From Desulfogranum mediterraneum DSM 13871 (GTDB lineage: Bacteria; Desulfobacterota; Desulfobulbia; Desulfobulbales; Desulfobulbaceae): 64,000 bases of DNA. Numbering within the stretch: position 1 is the first letter of the stretch; each line of letters starts with the position of its first letter. The notes under the pieces were generated by a model. That model was not told the DNA's origin. It ran no database searches and saw only the letters and a list, made by a program, of their open reading frames with translations. Position numbers and translations under genes: made by a program. Shown here one piece after another: positions 9,299-18,110 of this stretch. The stretch is from contig NZ_AUCW01000023.1 of NCBI RefSeq assembly GCF_000429965.1, forward strand, positions 27,970-91,969. The letters are read 5' to 3'.

Positions 9299-9325
9299 AA
9301 AGAAACTCTCGCCAAGCGTGACTGT

Positions 9326-11233
9326 ATGGATCCCGATACCATTGCGGCTGACCTGCCCGGCATAGAGCAGATTCGTCAGCAGGTCGTCGACTCCCACCGG
9401 AGATCAAGGGCGTTCGGCATCTCCCCCACCAGCAGGAATCAGCATCAGCTCAAACTCGCTCCCCCCGAACTGGAGGCAAGGAAAGAGGAGTGTCAGGACC
9501 TGTTGGAGGTCATCACGGCCCACTTTCAGGAGTTCTACGAGTTGCTCTCCCCTGAGGAGTTCATGGTCGCCTTCGCAGATGGGGAGGGGTACATCCTCCA
9601 CCAGGAGGGAAGCGATGAGATCAAGATGATTTGTGCCGAGAGAAACTGTAGCCCCGGCTATCGCTGGACCGAAGAGGATGTCGGCACCACCGCGATCAGT
9701 CTATGCCTTCGGATGCAATCGTCCCTCCAGCTCAACGACAAGGATCATTTCTGCAAGAAGGCCCACGGCTTTACCAGCTCAGCAGCACCCATATTCGGAC
9801 ACCAGGGGGTCCTGGAAGGGGTGCTGGTGGTTTCAGGGGAAAGCGCCAAGACCCACCCCCATACCCTGATCATGATCACCATGATGGCCCGCTCCATCGA
9901 GAAACACATGCGCCTTCTCCGCAGAAACCGGGAGATGTCGCTCTATATCGGTTTTTTGGATAATGTCATCGAGGCGACCGGCACCGGACTGATGACCCTG
10001 GACAGGGAGCTGCAGATCAGGAAGGTCAACCGCCAGGGAAAAGAGATCCTGAGAAACCAGGATCTGGAAGGCCGGCCTGTATCTGTCTTGAACGACCTTG
10101 ATCTTGACCTGCAGGAGATGCAGGATAATCCGCAAGCCTGGAAGAACAGGGAAGCTGACCTGGCAAATGATATCCACGTCTATTATACGGCCCAGCCAGT
10201 GGTCTCTCCCCGGGATGAGACCCTGCTGGGGGCGGTCATGGTTTTTGAAGAGTTGAACTCCATCAGAAAACTCGCAGACAAGATCTCGGGTGCGGAGCCA
10301 TTCTTTACCTTTGAGCGCTTGATAGGGAGTTCAGAGGTATTTGCAGAGGCGGTGCAGCTGGCCAAGCTGGCCTCCCGATCATCCTCAACCGTGCTTCTCC
10401 GCGGGGAAACCGGCACTGGCAAGGAACTGTTTGCCCAGGCGATCCATAAGGGGGGCCGTCGGGCGCAACAGGCCTTTGTTCCCATCAACTGCGGGGCCAT
10501 CCCCGGTGAACTGCTGGAAAGTGAGTTGTTTGGCTATGTGGACGGGGCCTTCACCGGTGCCTCCAGATCAGGACGTCCCGGCAAGTTTGAACTGGCAGAC
10601 GGCGGCACGATTCTCCTCGATGAAATTGGTGACATGCCCCATGATATGCAGGTGAAACTGTTGAGGGTCTTGCAGACCGGAGAGGTCCAGCGGATCGGGG
10701 CACGAAAGCTGATCCGTACCGATGCGCGTATCATTGCCGCCACCCATGTCGATCTTGCCGAAAGGATCGAGCTCAAGCGTTTTCGAAACGACCTCTATTA
10801 CCGGCTGAATATTATCCAGATCAACCTCCCCACCCTCAGCCAGAGGGGCGCCGCCGACATCGAGGCCCTGGCCCATCATTTTATCAATCGATACGGGAGC
10901 GGCAGCCGGCTCAGTGGACCTGCCCTGGATACACTGGTTGAGTATGATTGGCCCGGCAATGTCAGGGAGCTTGAAAATACCATCCAGCGTGCCCTCCACC
11001 TCTGCGGCGGCAGGGTAATAGGGTCCCATCACCTGGGCCTTGAGCCGCGGACAAGGCCTGTTCGCAGCGTAGTACCAGGGACCCTGAAAGAGATGGAAAA
11101 AAACGCGATCGCCCAAGCCCTTGAGGAGAATCAGCATAATATGGCCCGGACAGCGAAGGGGCTTGGGATCTCCAGGGCCACCCTCTATCGAAAGGTGAAA
11201 GCGTATCGGATCACAGCCGTCCGGAGCAGCTAG
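9326..11233 (+). CDS. Sigma-54 enhancer-binding activator (GAF-PAS-AAA+-Fis, AcoR-like)
   Basis: A 635-residue regulator. The N-terminal part (about 40-200) looks like a GAF sensor with the AcoR-typical region EEDVGTTAISLCLRMQ; a PAS-like segment follows (about 210-310), then the AAA+ domain (about 335-560) with GETGTGKE and an intact GAFTGA, and a Fis-type helix-turn-helix at the end (NMARTAKGLGISRATLYRKV). It is convergent with the amino-compound dehydrogenase/TRAP operon ending at 11307, whose sigma-54 promoter lies at 17594, so it is the prime candidate activator for that operon. The start has a weak ribosome site and lies right after repeat copy A. Confidence 0.87.
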   Translation: MDPDTIAADLPGIEQIRQQVVDSHRRSRAFGISPTSRNQHQLKLAPPELEARKEECQDLLEVITAHFQEFYELLSPEEFMVAFADGEGYILHQEGSDEIKMICAERNCSPGYRWTEEDVGTTAISLCLRMQSSLQLNDKDHFCKKAHGFTSSAAPIFGHQGVLEGVLVVSGESAKTHPHTLIMITMMARSIEKHMRLLRRNREMSLYIGFLDNVIEATGTGLMTLDRELQIRKVNRQGKEILRNQDLEGRPVSVLNDLDLDLQEMQDNPQAWKNREADLANDIHVYYTAQPVVSPRDETLLGAVMVFEELNSIRKLADKISGAEPFFTFERLIGSSEVFAEAVQLAKLASRSSSTVLLRGETGTGKELFAQAIHKGGRRAQQAFVPINCGAIPGELLESELFGYVDGAFTGASRSGRPGKFELADGGTILLDEIGDMPHDMQVKLLRVLQTGEVQRIGARKLIRTDARIIAATHVDLAERIELKRFRNDLYYRLNIIQINLPTLSQRGAADIEALAHHFINRYGSGSRLSGPALDTLVEYDWPGNVRELENTIQRALHLCGGRVIGSHHLGLEPRTRPVRSVVPGTLKEMEKNAIAQALEENQHNMARTAKGLGISRATLYRKVKAYRITAVRSS

Positions 11234-11270
11234 CCCTGTTCCCGGCCCGAGGCCTTGCGCTTCTTTGGTT

Positions 11271-11295
11271 CACCCGGGAGGGGGGCTCCCGGGTG
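11271..11295. terminator. Bidirectional hairpin between convergent genes
   Basis: CACCCGGGAG and CTCCCGGGTG form a perfect 10-bp stem around a GGGGG loop. It is followed by GTTTAT on the plus strand and GAACCAAA on the minus strand; T-runs are short. It separates the AcoR-like gene from the convergent TRAP operon. Confidence 0.65.
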
Positions 11296-11306
11296 GTTTA
11301 TACCGG

Positions 11307-12305
11307 CTACTGGACTATGGAATCGAGGACGCCCTTGCCCCACTCTGCACCGACATCCTGCAGCACCTCAGGCCAGACCGTCTTGTGGATGGTCGCTGCA
11401 ATGGCCGCAATCTCGGCTTCCTTGAGAGGGACGATGGTTGCCCCGTAATCGGCCAGCCGTTTCTCGTTGGCAGCCTGATCCGCCTCGGCAGCTGCCCAGC
11501 GTCGCTCTTCAAACTGGCCTGCGACCTGCTCTAACTGCCCCTTCTTCTCCTCGGACAGTCCGTCAAAATACTCCTTGTTGATGATCAGGTACCAGACTTC
11601 AAAGTGGGTGTTTGAGGGGATATAGTATTTGGTCACATCCCTGAAGGAGGAGTAGTAGCCTTCTGCGCCGGAGCCGATCACCCCGTCGACCACCCCGGTC
11701 TGGACGGCGGTGAAGGCATCGGAGAAGGGAATAGGGGTGCCCAGGTAGCCGGTGTTGTCTGCCAGCATCTGGAAGGTCTTCATCGGCGGTACCCGCAGCT
11801 TGATGCCTTTGGCTGCCGCAGGGTCACCCGGGGACAGGGGCTCACGGTTCAGGGCGATTCCGCCGAAGTAGACGGGCCAGGCGGCCAGCAGATGAATCCC
11901 CTGCTCCTGATAGAGGTCGGCCACGACCTTGCGCAGCGGCGCTCCGTTGGAATAGTTTCTTCGTGCCTGGTCCCAGCCATTGACCATATAGGGAAAATAG
12001 ACCACCTGGAAGCGCTTGTCAGCAGCCGAGGCAGGGGGCTGGCAGGCCATGTCCACTGCGCCGAGGCCGACACGCTCCTGGACAACCGTGTAGTCACCCA
12101 GGGCGCTGGCAGGATAGATCTTGGCCTTGAGCTTGCCGTCTGAGGTGCTCTTCAGGGTCTCGGAGAACCAGCGGAGGTCCTTATCAATGGCCGTATCCTG
12201 GGGGCGGACATGGGAAATCTTCAAGGTCTTCGCCTGAACCGCGCCCAGGCAACAGAGGCTGCAGGCCAGCAGTACGGTGAGGCTTAACTTCCATTGCATC
12301 TTCAT
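11307..12305 (-). CDS. dctP: TRAP transporter solute-binding protein DctP
   Basis: A 332-residue periplasmic binding protein. Residues 1-25 form a signal peptide ending VQA-KTL; the mature protein begins KTLKISHVRP and has the family block around TGYLGTPIPFSDAFTAVQTGVVDGVIG, which includes the region contacting the substrate carboxylate. AAGGAG lies seven bases before the start. It is the last gene of the leftward operon, 26 bases after dctM. Known role: captures an organic acid (the family conserves an Arg for a carboxylate) and delivers it to DctQM. With an amino-compound dehydrogenase in the operon the substrate is likely an amino acid or opine-like acid (inference). Confidence 0.93.
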   Translation of the reverse strand: MKMQWKLSLTVLLACSLCCLGAVQAKTLKISHVRPQDTAIDKDLRWFSETLKSTSDGKLKAKIYPASALGDYTVVQERVGLGAVDMACQPPASAADKRFQVVYFPYMVNGWDQARRNYSNGAPLRKVVADLYQEQGIHLLAAWPVYFGGIALNREPLSPGDPAAAKGIKLRVPPMKTFQMLADNTGYLGTPIPFSDAFTAVQTGVVDGVIGSGAEGYYSSFRDVTKYYIPSNTHFEVWYLIINKEYFDGLSEEKKGQLEQVAGQFEERRWAAAEADQAANEKRLADYGATIVPLKEAEIAAIAATIHKTVWPEVLQDVGAEWGKGVLDSIVQ

Positions 12306-12331
12306 CTTTCGCTCCTTTTCTCTTTAGAGGA

Positions 12332-13636
12332 TTAGTATCCAAACAAACCGGGGAAGAATAACGACAGGCTCGGCCAGAGAGACGTTAGAAAAACCACCGG
12401 AACATACCCGCAGATGATCAGAATCATGGCAGGTTTTATTACCTCGGAAAACTCGACTTTACCTATGCGCATCCCCAGGTAGAGAATGCTGGCATAGGGC
12501 GGGGTGACCCCGCCCATGGCGGTGTTGACCCCCATGATGGCCGCAAACTGCACCGGACTCACCCCGATGGCCTCCATCAGCGGCAACAGCAGGGGTGCGA
12601 TCAGGATAATAGCGGTCACGTCGTTGACGATCATACCCACAAAGAAGAGCAGCAAGTTGATCAGGATCAGCAACAGGACCCTATTCTGGGTGATGTTGAA
12701 CACCCCCTCGACCAGGGCCTGGGGCACATCCTCCATCACAAAGATCTGGCTGAGCATCAGGCTGAAGACGATCATCACCATGATGGCGCCCACTGCCGTG
12801 GCCGAGTTCTTTGCAGCTTTTAAAAAGGATTGCGGGGTCAGCCCCTTATAGATGAGGAAGCCCACGGGCAGCGCGTAGATAACGGCAACGGCAGCCGCCT
12901 CTGTCGGGGTCATGATACCGCCATAGATGCCGCCGAGGATGATCAGCGGCATGACCAGGGCCGGGATGGCGCGCGAGGTACGGCTCATCCCCTCCTTGAC
13001 GCTTGCTGCGACGCTCTGGGGCGGGTCAAGCACCAGGGGGAACTTTCTGGCCATCACCATGTTCACCACCGAAAAGAGCAGGGTGATCAGCAACCCCGGA
13101 CCCAGGGTGGCAAGGAAGCAGGCCAGGATGGAGGTGTCGGTTACCCAGCCATAGATGATCATGGTGACGCTGGGCGGGATCAGCAGTCCCAGGATTGAGG
13201 AGTTGGCCACCAGGGCGGTGGCATAGCCCCGGGGGTAGCCCTTTTCAGCCATTTCAGGAATCAGCAGCGGGCCGGTTGCGGCAACGCCTGTCAGGCCGCT
13301 GCCGGAGATTGCCCCGATGATGGCACAACTGACCGCAGCCACCACCCCCAGGCCTCCCCGTACTCTGCCCACGAAAATGTTGACAAAGCGCAGCAGGCTG
13401 GCGGCAATGCCGCTCTCGCTCATGATCGTGCCGGCAAAGACAAAGAGGGGGATACAGAGCAGTACCGGGTTGGAGAGCTGGGTGAATCCCCAGACCATGG
13501 TCCCCTTCATGGTCGCCTCGCCAAAGAGGCACATACTCATCAGGGCCCCGCCAAAACAGTAGGGCAGGGCCATGCCAAAGCTGAGCATCACGACAAGGAC
13601 CCCCAGAGACAGCAGTGAGATGGTAACGATATCCAT
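12332..13636 (-). CDS. dctM: TRAP transporter large permease DctM
   Basis: A 434-residue integral membrane protein with about 12 hydrophobic segments, the usual length for DctM. Recognisable blocks are GSGLTGVAATGPLLIPEMAEKGYPRGYATALVAN-like sequence near residues 110-145 and MGVNTAMGGVTPPYAS near 365. AAGGAG precedes the ATG. It starts only two bases after the dctQ stop codon and is followed by dctP. Function: sodium-coupled import of the solute handed over by DctP. Confidence 0.95.
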   Translation of the reverse strand: MDIVTISLLSLGVLVVMLSFGMALPYCFGGALMSMCLFGEATMKGTMVWGFTQLSNPVLLCIPLFVFAGTIMSESGIAASLLRFVNIFVGRVRGGLGVVAAVSCAIIGAISGSGLTGVAATGPLLIPEMAEKGYPRGYATALVANSSILGLLIPPSVTMIIYGWVTDTSILACFLATLGPGLLITLLFSVVNMVMARKFPLVLDPPQSVAASVKEGMSRTSRAIPALVMPLIILGGIYGGIMTPTEAAAVAVIYALPVGFLIYKGLTPQSFLKAAKNSATAVGAIMVMIVFSLMLSQIFVMEDVPQALVEGVFNITQNRVLLLILINLLLFFVGMIVNDVTAIILIAPLLLPLMEAIGVSPVQFAAIMGVNTAMGGVTPPYASILYLGMRIGKVEFSEVIKPAMILIICGYVPVVFLTSLWPSLSLFFPGLFGY

Positions 13637-13638
13637 GG

Positions 13639-14121
13639 TTATGCTCCTTGTTGTACGCCCAGTGCTCTCCTGAGCTTCAGGATGTTTTTAACGAGATACC
13701 AGGCCGCATAGAAGGTCATCAGGCTCAGGCCGACAAAGAGTGCGCATTCCCCGTAGAAGGTAGGGATATACAGGGTAGGGCTCTCCTTCCAGACGCGCAG
13801 GGCATATCTGAAGTAGTCGTAGGCCCAGAAGGTCAGCCAGGCGGCAACAATCACCGACATCAGGTCTGCAATCACCCGGACGATCAGTCGTGATCGTTCT
13901 GTCTTCAAAAACACATCCAGTACATTGGCCTTGATCTGGGTATCCTCCCGGGAGGCGTTGACGCTGCCGAGGAAGTAGAGCCAGATGGTGGGATAGACCA
14001 ACATCTCCTCCAGCCCCATAACCGGAATCTCCAGGATGTAGCGCATCACCACCTGGTAGAACTCCATCGCTGCCACCGTGCTGATCAGGATGGTGAGCGT
14101 ATATTTAAAGAATCGTTCCAT
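13639..14121 (-). CDS. dctQ: TRAP transporter small permease DctQ
   Basis: A 160-residue membrane protein with four hydrophobic segments; the second carries the family-typical EEMLVYPTIWLYFLGS block. GGAG lies ahead of the ATG. It sits between ridA and dctM in the operon, the normal Q-M order. It acts as the scaffold partner of the large permease. Confidence 0.92.
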   Translation of the reverse strand: MERFFKYTLTILISTVAAMEFYQVVMRYILEIPVMGLEEMLVYPTIWLYFLGSVNASREDTQIKANVLDVFLKTERSRLIVRVIADLMSVIVAAWLTFWAYDYFRYALRVWKESPTLYIPTFYGECALFVGLSLMTFYAAWYLVKNILKLRRALGVQQGA

Positions 14122-14208
14122 CGGCTGCTCCTTCTCTCCCTTGTCTGTTGCTGCTCATCTCTGTTGTTCCCTTCTTCCTGGACTGGTTTCAGGGGTTGAA
14201 TCAACACC

Positions 14209-14562
14209 CTACTTCTTGGCTGCAATCACAGAGATCTCAACCAGCAGATCGGGCCGGGCCATGCGGGCCTCGACACAGGCACGGGCAGGTGCGGCCCCCT
14301 CGGGTACCCAGCTGTCCCAGACCTTGTTCATGCCGGCAAAATCCTTCATGTCCCTGATGTAGAGGGTTGCCGAGAGGATGTGTGCCCGATCGCTTCCGGC
14401 CTCTGCCAAGAGGGCATCCACCTTTGCCAGCATGTTTTCCGTCTGTGGCCCGATCCCCTGGTCAGCATTGTCCCCAACCTGTCCACAGAGGTAGACTATA
14501 TCGTTATGGCTGACAATTTTACTCATTCGTTCACTGGTTTCCTGCCTGATGATATCGCTCAT
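14209..14562 (-). CDS. ridA: RidA family enamine/imine deaminase
   Basis: A 117-residue YjgF/YER057c/UK114-family protein. The conserved Arg lies in [11 protein letters not shown] and the conserved Glu in [12 protein letters not shown], both needed for hydrolysis of reactive 2-imino acids. Length fits the trimeric family. It lies 18 bases after the FAD/BFD subunit gene. An FAD amino-compound dehydrogenase releases an imine, so a co-transcribed RidA that speeds its hydrolysis to keto acid and ammonia makes metabolic sense (inference). Confidence 0.92.
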   Translation of the reverse strand: MSDIIRQETSERMSKIVSHNDIVYLCGQVGDNADQGIGPQTENMLAKVDALLAEAGSDRAHILSATLYIRDMKDFAGMNKVWDSWVPEGAAPARACVEARMARPDLLVEISVIAAKK

Positions 14563-14580
14563 TGCTCAACTCCTGAAGAT

Positions 14581-16008
14581 CTATTTGCTTTGGTTTTTAA
14601 ACAAGTCTGCCGGCTGTGCTGCCGAGCCCTCCAACTCCATGGTTGCAACCTCCTCCAGAGGAATGGGCTTGAGCGGAGGTCGGACGGTCAAGGTCCCCAT
14701 CCGCTCGGGTGGAGCGCTGAGCTCGGCTGCCATGACTTCGGCCAGGGCAGGTCCGCACATCCGCCCCTGGCAGGGGCCCATGCCGCAGCGGGTCACTATC
14801 TTTACTTCGTTTACATCCCGCACCCCCTCCTGGACGGCCTTGCGGACATCCTGGACCCTTACCTGCTCGCAGCGGCAGAGCACGGTGTCCTTGTCCAGGG
14901 TTTCCTTGGAAAATAGCGGGGCATAGACTGCGTCGACAAAGGGCCTGGGATGGTGGTCGTGGAGAATTGCCTCCCTGATCGGGCGGGCAAGGAGGTCACG
15001 CTCGTAGGTCGGGATGACTCCCAGGCAACGGGCGAGTTCAAGTGCTGCCAGCTCTCCCCGGTACTCTGCGGCCAGGGCGCCTCTGACCCCTGCCCCATCG
15101 CCGGCAGCAAAGATCTTTTCAAAGTTGGTGCGGCCCCATTGGTCGGCTTTGGGGAACCAGTAGCGCTGTTCCTGGTTCCACTCCAGGTGGCAGCCGATCA
15201 ATCTGAAGATATGGGTATTGGGGATGACCCCGAAGTGGGTGAGCAGGAGCCCTGCGGGAAAATGAAGCTGTTCAGAATCACTGTAGGCCTCCACCGTTTC
15301 GACCCGCTCCTTTCCCAGGGCCTTGATCTTGGTGACGCCCTTGTAATGCTCCGCCCCTGACCTCTTGATCTCGCTGACCATCTTCAGGCCCTTTGTGAGG
15401 AAGTCCATTCGTTTTAAGGCGGGCGGCAGCTTGGCCACAGCCGTCAATGGGGGGAGTTTCGGGGTGGTCTCAAGGATGGTGCTGATCCGTACCCCCTTCT
15501 TGATGAGCAGGCTCGCCTCCAGGAGGAGGAGGGGGCCGCTGCCAACCAGGGCCACCTCGCAGTCCGGCACCAGGCCGGCCTCTTTGGCGAGATTGTTGAC
15601 CGCTCCCGCTCCCATGACCCCCGGGAGGTTCCAGCCCGGGAAGGGGACCGGTCGCTCCATGGCCCCTGTTGCCACCAGCACGTAGTTGGCCTTAAGCTGG
15701 TGGGAGGTCCCTTCTTTGGAGTAATAGACGTGGCCGTCGGCTTCAACATGCCAGACCGTGGCCCCGGGCTCATGGCCGGCGCCGCTTTGCTCAAACCTGG
15801 CAACAAGTTCGCGGCCACGCTGGTACTCTGCTCCCATGTCGGCGAGCAGCTCGGCAGAGGCATGGCTGATATTGCGATATATCTGACCGCCCAGGGACTG
15901 CTGTTCATCAAGGAGTACGACCTGCAGACCCATCTCGGCAAGAGTTGCCCCTGCGTTTATCCCTGCAGGGCCAGCACCGATTATGACGACATCGTAGCAC
16001 TTACTCAT
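14581..16008 (-). CDS. FAD/NAD(P)-binding subunit with C-terminal BFD-like [2Fe-2S] domain (HcnB-like)
   Basis: A 475-residue oxidoreductase subunit. The N-terminus has the dinucleotide fold VVIIGAGPAGINAGATLAE (residues 7-25), a second nucleotide-binding motif near residue 150 (VALVGSGPLLLLEAS), and a C-terminal bacterioferritin-associated-ferredoxin-like domain starting at CRCEQV with CGMGPCQGRMC. This architecture is that of the large subunit of opine/D-hydroxyproline/hydrogen-cyanide-synthase-type dehydrogenases. ATG at 16008 has AGGAGA upstream and overlaps the ferredoxin-subunit stop by eight bases; a longer frame to 16098 runs through the ferredoxin gene and is unlikely. Confidence 0.88.
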   Translation of the reverse strand: MSKCYDVVIIGAGPAGINAGATLAEMGLQVVLLDEQQSLGGQIYRNISHASAELLADMGAEYQRGRELVARFEQSGAGHEPGATVWHVEADGHVYYSKEGTSHQLKANYVLVATGAMERPVPFPGWNLPGVMGAGAVNNLAKEAGLVPDCEVALVGSGPLLLLEASLLIKKGVRISTILETTPKLPPLTAVAKLPPALKRMDFLTKGLKMVSEIKRSGAEHYKGVTKIKALGKERVETVEAYSDSEQLHFPAGLLLTHFGVIPNTHIFRLIGCHLEWNQEQRYWFPKADQWGRTNFEKIFAAGDGAGVRGALAAEYRGELAALELARCLGVIPTYERDLLARPIREAILHDHHPRPFVDAVYAPLFSKETLDKDTVLCRCEQVRVQDVRKAVQEGVRDVNEVKIVTRCGMGPCQGRMCGPALAEVMAAELSAPPERMGTLTVRPPLKPIPLEEVATMELEGSAAQPADLFKNQSK

Positions 16009-16300
16009 GGCTGTTCTCTCCTGTTTCGGACAGGTGACGGTTGATGACCATCTCCTTTTCGATTTCCGTGGTGCAGGCCTGCCGCTGGATGCCGTCAATC
16101 TCCATCAGGCACTCAAAACAGACCCCCATCAGGCAGTGAGGCCCACAGGGCTTGCCAGAGGTGGGGGAGAGGCGTGAGTTCAGCTCGCCATCGGCGAGGA
16201 GTGCCGCCATTACGCTTATTCCTGCCTGTAGCTTGCGCGGTTCACCGTCGACGACGACTTCAACGGTCTCCAGATCTTGGGTATCAACTTGTTTAAACAT
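16001..16300 (-). CDS. Small [2Fe-2S] ferredoxin-like dehydrogenase subunit (HcnA-like)
   Basis: A 99-residue ferredoxin-fold subunit. Four candidate ligands are seen in PCGPHCLMGVCFEC and a further Cys in QRQACTTEI. Size and motif match the gamma/HcnA subunit of three-component FAD amino-compound dehydrogenases. Its ATG overlaps the stop codon of the upstream DAO-family gene by eight bases and its own stop overlaps the next start by eight bases, so the three subunits are translationally coupled. It should move electrons from the catalytic FAD subunit. Confidence 0.88.
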   Translation of the reverse strand: MFKQVDTQDLETVEVVVDGEPRKLQAGISVMAALLADGELNSRLSPTSGKPCGPHCLMGVCFECLMEIDGIQRQACTTEIEKEMVINRHLSETGENSHE

Positions 16301-17414
16301 TGAATCGTTTGTTGCTGAAATGTGATATTTGAGGAGCCTCGTTGGTACCAAGGATCCAGGGAGCTATCATCTTTACGTGTAAGGGAGTAAGGGACACCGC
16401 GCTGTGCAGGGCCAGAACCGTAATGTTTTCAAAACGGTCCAGCCTGGTGTAAATGGGGGCCCCGTCCGGGGTCATCACCCTGATCGCCCCCCAGGAGCGT
16501 GTCCAGTTGAGTTTTTTCAACAGAGGGAAGAGGCGGATGGCGTTAGCAGCCTGGTTTTTCATGGCATCGATGGTGACCTCGCTGCTGAGGGCGGCATCCT
16601 CTGTGGACAGGCCGATCAGGAAGGTGCCGTCAGGTGTCTGCCGGGTACAGAGCACCGGCACCTTGAGCACCCGCTGGTACCGCTCTGAAACCATCAGCTG
16701 ACCGCGCTGGGGATAGATGGGCAGTTTCTGTCCCAGGGGGGTCAAGAGGCGAGGTGAGCCATGGCCTGCAGCGACGACCAGCTTCTTGCAGTGATAGGTT
16801 CCCCTGCTGGTGGCAACGGCTATGGAGCCGTCGTCCTTGGGGCTAATCGCTGAGACGCTGTGGGCCCCTTTGTAGGTGCCTCCCCTCTTTTGAAAGGCTG
16901 AGCGCAGCGCGGCCAGGAGCAGCAGTGGGTTGATGTGGCCCTGTTCAGCCGTATACATGGCTCCGGAGACCTCCTCGCCCAAGGGCATCTCTGGAATGAG
17001 TGCTGCAAACTCCTCCCGGTTCAACATCCGGACCGGGTAGTCCAGGCCGACCTCCCGGCAGGATCGGGTTATCGCCTCAACCGAGGCCGCATACTGACGG
17101 AACTGCTCCTCTCCGAAAGCGTGGACCGCGCCGCCGGTCCACTCAAGCTCGATATCGTAGCCGGTCTCCTCCATGAGCTGGGCTGCAAAGGCAGGCCAGG
17201 CCTTGGTTGCCATCCGACACCACTGTGCATAGATGGGATTGTTCGCCCCTTTGCACATAAACCAGGTAAGACCGAAGTTGCCGCGCGACAAACGCTGCGA
17301 AGGGAGTTGCTCATCAAAGATGACGACACGCTCGGCTCCCTCTTCCAGCAAGCCAAGCCCCACTGCCGCACCTGTAACTCCCCCACCGATCACTATTACA
17401 TCTGCTTCACTCAA
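16293..17414 (-). CDS. DAO-family FAD catalytic subunit (HcnC / glycine-D-amino-acid-oxidase-like)
   Basis: A 373-residue FAD-dependent oxidoreductase of the D-amino-acid oxidase superfamily. The N-terminal dinucleotide motif is DVIVIGGGVTGAAVGLGLL, followed by SRGNFGLTWFMCKG; the C-terminal GAIRVMTPDGAPIY block is typical of the family. I chose TTG at 17414 because GGAGGA lies six bases upstream; a GTG at 17447 is in frame but lacks a ribosome site. It is the first gene of the operon and presumably oxidises the imported amino compound to an imine. Substrate candidates are sarcosine/glycine, D-amino acids, hydroxyproline or opines; sequence alone does not decide. Confidence 0.88.
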   Translation of the reverse strand: MSEADVIVIGGGVTGAAVGLGLLEEGAERVVIFDEQLPSQRLSRGNFGLTWFMCKGANNPIYAQWCRMATKAWPAFAAQLMEETGYDIELEWTGGAVHAFGEEQFRQYAASVEAITRSCREVGLDYPVRMLNREEFAALIPEMPLGEEVSGAMYTAEQGHINPLLLLAALRSAFQKRGGTYKGAHSVSAISPKDDGSIAVATSRGTYHCKKLVVAAGHGSPRLLTPLGQKLPIYPQRGQLMVSERYQRVLKVPVLCTRQTPDGTFLIGLSTEDAALSSEVTIDAMKNQAANAIRLFPLLKKLNWTRSWGAIRVMTPDGAPIYTRLDRFENITVLALHSAVSLTPLHVKMIAPWILGTNEAPQISHFSNKRFNV

Positions 17415-18110
17415 AGCAATTCCTCCACTATAGATAGGCCCAAACACGGTTTACATTTCAGTACGTTGGAACAACCTGTCCTGCTGGCAGGAAGCGGCAT
17501 TTCTTTCAGGCTGCTCTTGAGCCGGGTTGCACCTCTTGCCTGGGTGTAGCTCAGCTTGAGCGAGGTGCTGTCCAGCGTACGCTGCCAGCCCTTTGCTAAT
17601 TTTGTGCCACTGTCGAGGTCGGGGCAGGGACCGGTGGGCTGGCCTGGGTGTGCTTGCCTGTTAACCGCTTGAAATGGTAGGGGTAAAAGCTTGGGCTTCC
17701 GGGGAGGAGTTGAGCTGGGAAAGAGTTGATCAGTTGTGTTTTTTTCGGCTGCCTGGTCCTAAAATGATCACCACCTTGGCTCGTCTGTTACAGGAACTGT
17801 CTCAAAAAGAGACGGCTTTGCCTTGAACCTTGGCCAAGCCCCGGTCGATGGGAGATGGCGGGAAGGGTCTCACTGCGATACATGTCGCAGGATGATACAT
17901 CTCTTCAGGCCTTTTGGCTGAGAGGAGGGGGCGTCCCTGGTTGGTGGGCATGGAATACCTCGGGCGTGGAGGCAGAGGAGTTCTTCCTGTTCAATGAATC
18001 CAGTTTTCTTGGCCACTATGGGGGTAAAGCCTCTGCCCGGACTGGATAGATCTGCTATACTGAGCGGGACGGTCAATACATCCGAAAGCAACAACCCCCC
18101 CTCAGTGTGG
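17415..18110. other. Divergent intergenic region with sigma-54 promoter
   Basis: About 700 bases between the leftward operon and the rightward GGDEF gene. It contains the sigma-54 promoter at 17594-17609, a palindrome CTGTTACAG near 17784-17792 and a small dyad GTCTC-AAAAA-GAGAC at 17799-17813, both roughly 180-200 bases upstream of that promoter and thus well placed for an activator site. I see no gene here. Confidence 0.5.
17594..17609 (-). promoter_or_regulatory. Sigma-54 promoter of the amino-compound dehydrogenase/TRAP operon
   Basis: On the minus strand TGGCACAAAATTAGCA matches the -24/-12 consensus TGGCACRNNNNTTGCW at 15 of 16 positions with correct GG-N10-GC spacing. It lies about 180 bases upstream of the TTG start at 17414. 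The nearby AcoR-like activator (9326) is the likely partner. Confidence 0.85.

Noticed and set aside
11307..17414. Calling the operon a hydrogen cyanide synthase operon
   Set aside because: Subunit sizes fit HcnABC, but gene order differs and RidA plus TRAP genes point to catabolism of an imported compound; the family includes opine and D-hydroxyproline dehydrogenases.
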